From contig BNWW01000059.1 of NCBI GenBank assembly GCA_025999115.1, positions 1-10,760 on the forward strand: a DNA stretch of 10,760 nt, given 5' to 3'. This stretch comes from Bacteroidia bacterium (GTDB lineage: Bacteria > Bacteroidota > Bacteroidia > Bacteroidales > Azobacteroidaceae). The notes beneath the pieces were generated by a model, which saw only the letters and a list, made by a program, of their open reading frames with translations, did no database searches and was not told where the DNA came from. Position numbers and translations under genes: made by a program. This document shows positions 6,573-10,760 of the stretch, in pieces; within the stretch, counting starts at the first letter, position 1, and every line of letters begins with the position of its first letter.

Positions 6573-7148
6573 ATGTCAACAGAAATATCAAACATAGAAC
6601 GTCATCCCTTGCAACCCTTTCTTCCGAAAAACGCCCAATTATTGATGTTGGGCAGTTTTCCGCCACCACAAAAACGTTGGTCAATGGATTTTTATTACCC
6701 CAATCTCAATAACGATATGTGGCGCGTGATGGGTTTGCTGTTTTTTGGCGATAAAAATCACTTTGTAGAAACCACGCACAAAGCTTTTTGCAAAGAGCGA
6801 ATTGTGGATTTTTTGATCGAAAAGGGAATTGCGTTGTTTGATACCGCTACCGTTGTGCACCGTTTGAAAGACAATGCCGCCGACCAATTTCTTGAAATCA
6901 TAGAGGCAACCGAGATTCGGGCTTTATTGCAACAACTTCCTAATTGTCAAACAATTGCAGTTACGGGACAAAAAGCGATGGACACGTTGCGCACGCAACT
7001 GCAAGTAGATGAACCGGCAGTGGGCAAAAGCGTGAAATTTTCGGTTGAAAATCGCCCGGTGAGGCTTTTTCGGATGCCTTCTACTTCACGCGCTTATCCG
7101 TTGCCGTTGGAACGCAAAGCTGCAATGTATGGAACGATGTTATTTTAG
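6573..7148 (+). CDS. Uracil-DNA glycosylase superfamily protein (hypoxanthine/uracil-type)
   Basis: Predicted to cut a deaminated base (uracil or hypoxanthine) from DNA, starting base-excision repair. The 191 residues show the superfamily's two active-site segments. The N-terminal one is LLMLGSFPPPQKRWSMDFYY followed by PNLNNDMW (23-50), with GSFP...S in place of the GxDPG motif of classical enzymes and the aromatic-plus-N-W block seen in the family-6/MUG-like group. The C-terminal one is RMPSTSRAYP (167-176), the leucine/insertion-loop motif. The middle holds IALFDTATVVHRLKDNAAD and a VTGQKAMD strand-turn. Substrate preference cannot be read off. It starts 58 bp from the divergent dinB, a second repair enzyme, and its stop codon overlaps that of the convergent GNAT gene. 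The ATG at 6573 is preceded by an A-rich stretch rather than a Shine-Dalgarno, usual in this phylum. Confidence 0.8.
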   Translation: MSTEISNIERHPLQPFLPKNAQLLMLGSFPPPQKRWSMDFYYPNLNNDMWRVMGLLFFGDKNHFVETTHKAFCKERIVDFLIEKGIALFDTATVVHRLKDNAADQFLEIIEATEIRALLQQLPNCQTIAVTGQKAMDTLRTQLQVDEPAVGKSVKFSVENRPVRLFRMPSTSRAYPLPLERKAAMYGTMLF

Positions 7149-7639
7149 AATATCGTTCTGTGATAAAACACGATATCCAACCAACGTCCAAATTTGAAGC
7201 CCGACTGTGGAATTTTACCGCAAAAGCTAAAACCCAGTTTTTCGTGAAGACGAATGCTGACTGTGTTGTCGGCATCAATGACACCTATCAGCGAATGTAC
7301 GGGTCGTTTTCGAGCTTCTGCGATTAAGGCAGTAAGCAACGTTTCTCCAATTCCGCGCCCCCGCGCATCGGTACGCACATAGACTGAATGTTCAAAAGTA
7401 AATTTATATCCCTCGTGCGGACGAAAACTCCCATAAGTAGCAAATCCCAGCAGCGTACCTGCTTCGTCGAAAGCGCCAATAACCGGAAAATCATTTTGCA
7501 CATGCATTTCGTACCATTGATTTATTTTTTCCAATGTACGTGGTTCGTAGTCGTACAAAGCGGTTGTATTGGCAATTGCTTCATTGAAGATGGCCAATAT
7601 TTCGGGTAATTGAGTGGGAGTAACGGGTTTAATAATCAT
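7145..7639 (-). CDS. GNAT-family N-acetyltransferase, phosphinothricin/methionine-sulfoximine type
   Basis: Members of the Pat/Bar/MddA (YncA) group acetylate the amino group of phosphinothricin, methionine sulfoximine or similar small amines, and so act in detoxification. The natural substrate here is unknown. The 164 residues match the group throughout: IFNEAIANTTALYDYEPRT (17-35), the substrate-side block ATYGSFRPHEGYKFTFEHSV (67-86), motif A VYVRTDARGRGIGETLL (86-102) with R93-G-R-G96-I-G98, then IGVIDADNTVSIRLHEKLGF (118-137) and SGFKFGRWLDIVFYHR. The length is normal. The ATG at 7639 gives a typical N-terminus. The gene is convergent with the glycosylase, and the two stop codons overlap by 4 bp. 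A 53-bp element (7645-7697) that recurs at 9895-9947 lies directly upstream and may contain its promoter. Confidence 0.9.
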   Translation of the reverse strand: MIIKPVTPTQLPEILAIFNEAIANTTALYDYEPRTLEKINQWYEMHVQNDFPVIGAFDEAGTLLGFATYGSFRPHEGYKFTFEHSVYVRTDARGRGIGETLLTALIAEARKRPVHSLIGVIDADNTVSIRLHEKLGFSFCGKIPQSGFKFGRWLDIVFYHRTIF

Positions 7640-7644
7640 ATTTA

Positions 7645-7697
7645 TTTTAAACGTATAAAATTTCGTTTTGTTGCTAATGTAGATGTTGACTTTTATC
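7645..7697 (-). repeat. 53-bp upstream element, copy 1
   Basis: By eye it aligns without gaps to 9895-9947 with 12 differences in 53, only 5 of them in the first 36 bases; 10 of the 12 are transitions. On the minus strand it contains TACGTTTA (7655-7648), 7/8 to the -7 consensus, 9 bp before the GNAT start. The centre is an imperfect hairpin, ATAAAAT-TTC-GTTTTGT (7655-7671). Confidence 0.5.
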
Positions 7698-7739
7698 TTG
7701 GGAATGTGTTACACCCCTACAAACACGACAGAGCAAAAA

Positions 7740-7771
7740 ATTGAATATTTCCCGAAAAGGTGTTATATTTG
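7740..7771 (+). promoter_or_regulatory. Promoter of the GH125 gene
   Basis: ATTG (7740-7743), a 20-bp spacer and TATATTTG (7764-7771) fit the Bacteroides -33/-7 promoter almost perfectly. The GH125 ATG lies 37 bp downstream of the -7 box, implying a 5' leader of about 30 nt. The spacing and orientation make this the best supported promoter for an intact gene in the window. Confidence 0.75.
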
Positions 7772-7808
7772 CAGAAAAATTGGTTAAATAACGAATATTA
7801 ATCTCTAA

Positions 7809-9266
7809 ATGAAAAGACAATTTCAATTTTTATATTCTTTGGGAATCCTTTGTTGTGGATTTGGCAATGCGTATGCAGGTATAAATCACGATTTGGCAAT
7901 CGAAAAAGATAATACGAAAGTATTTCAATACGAAAGCCAACGGCCGGAAAAACGCAACCGTTTATTTCAAGCCAAAATCATTGACGCGGAAATTATTCGG
8001 GTAAAAAAACTATTGACAAATCCCAAATTGGCATGGATGTTTGAAAATTGTTTCTCCAACACCTTGGATACGACTGTGCATTACCGGCAAACCGGCGGCA
8101 AAGACGATACATTCGTTTATACGGGAGATATTCACGCCATGTGGTTGCGCGATTCGGGCGCTCAAGTGTGGCCATACGTTCAATTAGCCAACAAAGACGA
8201 AGCATTACGGAAAATGATTGCGGGCGTTATCAACCGGCAATGGAAATGTATTCTGATAGATCCGTATGCCAATGCGTTCAACGATGGCCCTGTGGGCGGC
8301 GAATGGATGTCGGATAATACGGATATGAAACCCGAATTGCATGAACGCAAATGGGAAATCGATTCGTTGTGCTACCCTATCCGGTTGGCCTATCATTATT
8401 GGAAAGTTACCGGCGACAGCAGCGTTTTTTCCGAAGAATGGGTGCAAGCAGTGGCGGCCGTGTTGAAAACATTTAGAGAACAGCAACGCAAAGAAAATAA
8501 CGGATCGTATCATTTTCTACGGAGAACGGACCGGGCAATGGATACGCTCACCAACAACGGTTGGGGCAATCCCGTGAAACCGGTCGGTTTGATTGCTTCG
8601 GCTTTTCGTCCTTCCGACGATGCAACCATTTTTCAGTTTTTGATTCCGTCGAACTTTTTTGCAGTTACTTCTTTATACAAGGCTGCTGAAATATTAACCG
8701 CTGTCAATCAAAAAAATACATTAGCTAAAGAATGTTCCGATTTGGCGAATGAAGTGGAAACGGCATTGCAAAAATACGCTGTTCACAACCACCCCGAATA
8801 TGGAAAAATCTACGCTTTTGAAGTAGACGGTTTCGGAAATCAATCATTGATGGACGATGCCAATGTGCCGAGTTTATTGGCGATGGCGTATTTGGACGAC
8901 ACCCAAATGAATGATCCGGTTTATCAAAACACGCGCCGTTTTGTTTGGAGCGACAGCAATCCGTATTTCTTCAAAGGGAAAGCCGGCGAAGGCATCGGTG
9001 GCCCGCACATCGGTTACGACATGATTTGGCCGATGAGCATCATGATGAAAGCCTTTACTTCACAGGACGATAACGAAATTAAAATTTGTATGCAGCAATT
9101 GTTGGATACGGATGCCGGAAAAGGGTTTATTCACGAATCGTTCCATAAAGACGATCCTGCAAATTTCACGCGGGAATGGTTTGCCTGGCAAAATACATTG
9201 TTCGGCGAATTGGTTCTCAAATTAGTGAACGAAGGAAAAACGGAGCTGTTGAACAGTCTGCAATAA
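7809..9266 (+). CDS. Glycoside hydrolase family 125 exo-alpha-1,6-mannosidase, secreted
   Basis: GH125 enzymes are metal-independent, inverting exo-mannosidases that remove alpha-1,6-linked mannose from mannans or trimmed N-glycans. The 485 residues start with an export signal (MKRQFQFLYSLGILCCGFG) with cleavage predicted after AYA (23), so it is periplasmic or outer-surface. The catalytic (alpha/alpha)6 barrel follows, with the family blocks FVYTGDIHAMWLRDSGAQVW (102-121), FNDGPVGGEWMSDNTDM, RKWEIDSLCYPIRLAYHYW (180-198), NNGWGNPVKPVGLIASAFRP (249-268) plus SDDAT, GGPHIGYDMIWPMSIM (397-412) and NFTREWFAWQNTLFGEL (452-468). By comparison with characterised members, the acid is probably D270 or D271 in RPSDDAT and the base E456 in TREWFAW. 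This assignment is inferred from relative position. It is a monocistronic unit with its own promoter and no SusCD pair or GH92 beside it, unlike many mannan loci of this phylum. Confidence 0.93.
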   Translation: MKRQFQFLYSLGILCCGFGNAYAGINHDLAIEKDNTKVFQYESQRPEKRNRLFQAKIIDAEIIRVKKLLTNPKLAWMFENCFSNTLDTTVHYRQTGGKDDTFVYTGDIHAMWLRDSGAQVWPYVQLANKDEALRKMIAGVINRQWKCILIDPYANAFNDGPVGGEWMSDNTDMKPELHERKWEIDSLCYPIRLAYHYWKVTGDSSVFSEEWVQAVAAVLKTFREQQRKENNGSYHFLRRTDRAMDTLTNNGWGNPVKPVGLIASAFRPSDDATIFQFLIPSNFFAVTSLYKAAEILTAVNQKNTLAKECSDLANEVETALQKYAVHNHPEYGKIYAFEVDGFGNQSLMDDANVPSLLAMAYLDDTQMNDPVYQNTRRFVWSDSNPYFFKGKAGEGIGGPHIGYDMIWPMSIMMKAFTSQDDNEIKICMQQLLDTDAGKGFIHESFHKDDPANFTREWFAWQNTLFGELVLKLVNEGKTELLNSLQ

Positions 9267-9760
9267 ATCCTTGATAATAACACTTATATTGTTTTTCGTA
9301 CCCTCCTCTAAATCGTCATCCCTGTCATAGTGCCTTACATTATTGTATGCGAGTCCCAGTCCTGTATGCCATTCTATCAAAAAAATTTTGAAAAGAATTT
9401 GTTGCCCAAATTTAGCATTTATGCCATAAACATTTTTCTTCTGAAAAAAATTATCCCTAACAGGAGGAGGCCCAAACAATCCCCCTCCGCCATGTGACAC
9501 ATGAATAGTGCCATCCGTTTTTGTATAAAAGTGCCATCCGTTTTTGTATAAAAAAGTTCTCCTTGGAGGATATAGTCATCGGTCAGATTTCGTTGATAAC
9601 CAATTTGCAATGATGGACTCAGCGGGTCAAGTAAGTTTGCCGGTGCAAATATAATTGCATTCCGTTTATTGTCAAAATTATGTTTCTCCTGTGATTTTAC
9701 CGATTGAGAGAATACAAATAGCAAACTCAATAAACTGACTGGTAATATATTTTTTTTCAT
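9267..9760 (-). pseudogene. Outer-membrane beta-barrel protein, broken by a 23-bp tandem duplication and 3'-truncated
   Basis: From the ATG at 9760 the product begins with a clear signal peptide, MKKNILPVSLLSLLFVFS then QSVKSQ, followed by FDNKRNAIIFAPANLLDPLS and PSLQIGYQRNLTDDYILQ, typical first strands of a small Bacteroidales outer-membrane barrel. After GELFYTKTDGT the frame goes astray (FIQKRMALFMCHMAEG). This coincides with an exact 23-bp tandem duplication (9508-9530 and 9531-9553). Removing one copy lets the frame continue as IHVSHGGGGLFGPPPVRDNF and FGQQILFKIFLIEWHTGLGL, AYNNVRHYDRDDD, clearly more barrel sequence. Strand content is too short between YILQ and GELFYT, and no final barrel strand appears before the GH125 gene, so an internal deletion and a 3' loss are also likely. 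It is preceded by a long leader and a good promoter. The function of the parent protein is unknown. Antisense GH125 codons follow beyond 9267. Confidence 0.75.
9508..9553. repeat. Exact 23-bp tandem duplication
   Basis: Bases 9508-9530 are repeated identically at 9531-9553; each copy begins GTGCCATCCG and ends TATAAAA. As 23 is not a multiple of three, the extra copy shifts the reading frame of the minus-strand barrel gene. The lack of any mismatch suggests a recent event, or an assembly or sequencing artefact. Confidence 0.95.
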
Positions 9761-9894
9761 AACCTTGTTGCCTGTAGTGTGTTGAAAATCAAACGAATGC
9801 GTTCGGCGTAGCTTCCGGATACGCTGGCTTAAAATCAAAACTCCAGCTTTGTAATCTTGATAATTGTGCATATCTTAACATTTTTCTATTCTAT

Positions 9895-9947
9895 TTTTAA
9901 ACGTACAAAACTCCGTTTTGTTGCCAACGTGGGCATTCGCTTTTTTC
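9895..9947 (-). repeat. 53-bp upstream element, copy 2
   Basis: Related to 7645-7697 (see that entry). This copy has a perfect hairpin, ACAAAAC-TCC-GTTTTGT (9905-9921). On the minus strand TACGTTTA (9905-9898) lies 19 bp after a TTG, so it could itself act as a promoter. It sits in the leader between the barrel pseudogene and the promoter at 9984-10014. Confidence 0.5.
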
Positions 9948-9983
9948 AATAAGCTACGCCGAGCAGAGGCAAAAATAATGGCG

Positions 9984-10014
9984 CAAAATTATAGAGTTTT
10001 ATTTATATTTCAAA
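9984..10014 (-). promoter_or_regulatory. Promoter reading toward the barrel pseudogene
   Basis: On the minus strand TTTG (10014-10011), a 19-bp spacer and TAATTTTG (9991-9984) followed by CG match the Bacteroides consensus exactly. The predicted RNA would start near 9978 and carry a leader of about 215 nt before the ATG at 9760, including the 53-bp element and a short hairpin (GCGTA...TACGC, 9806-9824). Confidence 0.55.
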
Positions 10015-10032
10015 AATTCGCAGGGCTTGACC

Positions 10033-10064
10033 TTTACTGCCGATAAGTGGAATTGCTAACTTTG
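10033..10064 (+). promoter_or_regulatory. Orphan Bacteroidales-type promoter
   Basis: TTTA (10033-10036), a 20-bp spacer and TAACTTTG (10057-10064) fit the consensus with one mismatch in the -33 box. No gene follows: the first ATG (10074) opens a frame of only six codons. It may belong to a deleted gene, drive a small RNA, or be chance. Confidence 0.35.
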
Positions 10065-10194
10065 TTTATTCCTATGACATCCCATATAAAATAACTTCTT
10101 CCAAACAATCGTTGAAGATTTTTGAGACATCATTCTCTTGAAAATCCATTCTTGTATAAACAAAATGCGTTTACCCTGCCTGCTTTTAGCCGGA

Positions 10195-10212
10195 CGAAGT
10201 CTGGCGACTTCG
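10195..10212. repeat. Perfect 7-bp inverted repeat with 4-nt loop
   Basis: CGAAGTC-TGGC-GACTTCG is a strong short hairpin in otherwise AT-rich, gene-free DNA, about 130 bp after the orphan promoter. No T-run follows, so it is not a standard terminator. The surrounding GC-richer block (about 10,175-10,215) stands out in composition and could be part of a dispersed repeat. Confidence 0.4.
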
Positions 10213-10241
10213 CCCAACTGCTTCGCAAAATTGAATATCAC

Positions 10242-10760
10242 TCTACGGCTAACCTGGGTTGTGGCGATAAATTAATAGTTTATATTGCCTAAAATCACAA
10301 TTGGCCAATAATTTATATTGCATTGATTGTTAAAAATTTAATATAACCAAATTCTTAAATTGGCCACTATTATGCTATTGCCTGTCCAAAGTACATAAAA
10401 ATTATCCGAAAATTATTTAGACCTTTACATTGAAATGACATAAATAAAATGGGTCAGGCAAGGAATCCGCATTTCTTTTTAAATACTTTCTTCATTCGCC
10501 AGGTGATGTTGTGAAACATTGTCTTGTTTTCTTGCCGGCCTGTTTTTTTCACTCCCACCTTCCTGCCTACAGCGGGGCCTTAGAGGTAATTTTACGGATA
10601 GTCGTAATAAATATCATTAAACAATTAATATATTATTAATGTTTCGCACTTCCCTTTAACTCATTGACAAATAGAAGATAAAGAGAAGTATTAAAATTCT
10701 ATCTATTTGTGTATAAATCAATTAACATTTCCATTTTCGTTATCCGGCCTCTTGGAGGCA
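10242..10760. other. AT-rich stretch with no convincing gene
   Basis: No supported gene, tRNA or rRNA is seen here. Small items are present. AATTGGCCA occurs twice (10299-10307 and 10358-10366). A 9-bp inverted repeat ACAAATAGA/TCTATTTGT (10667-10675 and 10702-10710) lies near the right edge. A 41-codon minus-strand open frame (10454-10579) contains the basic peptide MFHNITWRMKKVFKKKCGFL from an ATG at 10519. Its codons look reasonable but I recognise no family, and it may be a decayed gene end. The right edge may be the leader of a gene beyond the window. Confidence 0.5.

Noticed and set aside
9222..9500. Separate small minus-strand gene starting VSHGGGGLFG
   Set aside because: It is the second half of the barrel gene put out of frame by the 23-bp duplication. 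Its last codons are antisense to the GH125 gene.
9761..9871. 37-residue N-terminal extension of the barrel pseudogene starting MHNYQDYKAG
   Set aside because: The signal peptide begins at the ATG at 9760. An export signal would not follow a 37-residue extension, and the extension lies in the leader region.
10056..10241. 61-residue minus-strand open frame
   Set aside because: It crosses the hairpin and the orphan promoter, has no recognisable domain and looks like a chance or repeat-derived frame.
10260..10760. CRISPR array or origin in the AT-rich right end
   Set aside because: There are no regularly spaced repeats and no cluster of DnaA-like boxes, only two AATTGGCCA copies and scattered short inverted repeats.
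1..10760. Defence system, prophage or insertion sequence
   Set aside because: No transposase, integrase, nuclease-helicase set, toxin-antitoxin pair or phage gene is visible in any frame.

Overview
The window looks like chromosomal DNA of an anaerobic Bacteroidota, most likely order Bacteroidales. Three things point there: protein families typical of that order (a calycin-like lipoprotein, a GH125 alpha-mannosidase, TrpB2, a TonB-dependent receptor), promoters of the Bacteroides form TTTG-N19-21-TAnnTTTG, and starts without a clear Shine-Dalgarno. Genus cannot be told from the sequence.

Layout. Bases 1-165 hold, on the minus strand, the C-terminal piece of a beta-galactosidase-like glycosidase. 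It abuts head to head a plus-strand PlsC-type acyltransferase (to 769) that lacks its usual N-terminal membrane region. From 822 to 3509 lies a two-gene transport unit: a TonB-dependent outer-membrane receptor and a small calycin-like lipoprotein. A repeat-like hairpin and a short gene remnant fill 3510-3634. From 3635 to 5508 are trpB2 and a YjcF-type GNAT acetyltransferase, 2 bp apart. dinB (DNA polymerase IV) follows on the minus strand, overlapping the acetyltransferase tail to tail. A uracil/hypoxanthine-type DNA glycosylase is divergent from dinB, giving a small DNA-repair neighbourhood. A phosphinothricin-type GNAT converges on the glycosylase with overlapping stop codons. At 7809-9266 a secreted GH125 exo-alpha-1,6-mannosidase has its own clear promoter.

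The last 1.5 kb is decaying or non-coding. An outer-membrane beta-barrel gene on the minus strand (9267-9760) is broken by an exact 23-bp tandem duplication and looks truncated. It has a good promoter and a long leader containing an element also found 2.25 kb away, upstream of the phosphinothricin-type GNAT. From about 10,020 to the end there is AT-rich sequence with one orphan promoter, a hairpin and no convincing gene.

The genes look mostly like independent housekeeping or accessory units rather than one system. Two glycosidase signals (the fragment at the left edge and GH125) and the TonB receptor fit a glycan-feeding or scavenging lifestyle. I see no defence system, CRISPR array, RNA gene, intact mobile element or clearly new multi-gene system. 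The most informative anomalies are the rearranged left edge, the duplication-killed porin-like gene and the shared 53-bp upstream element.
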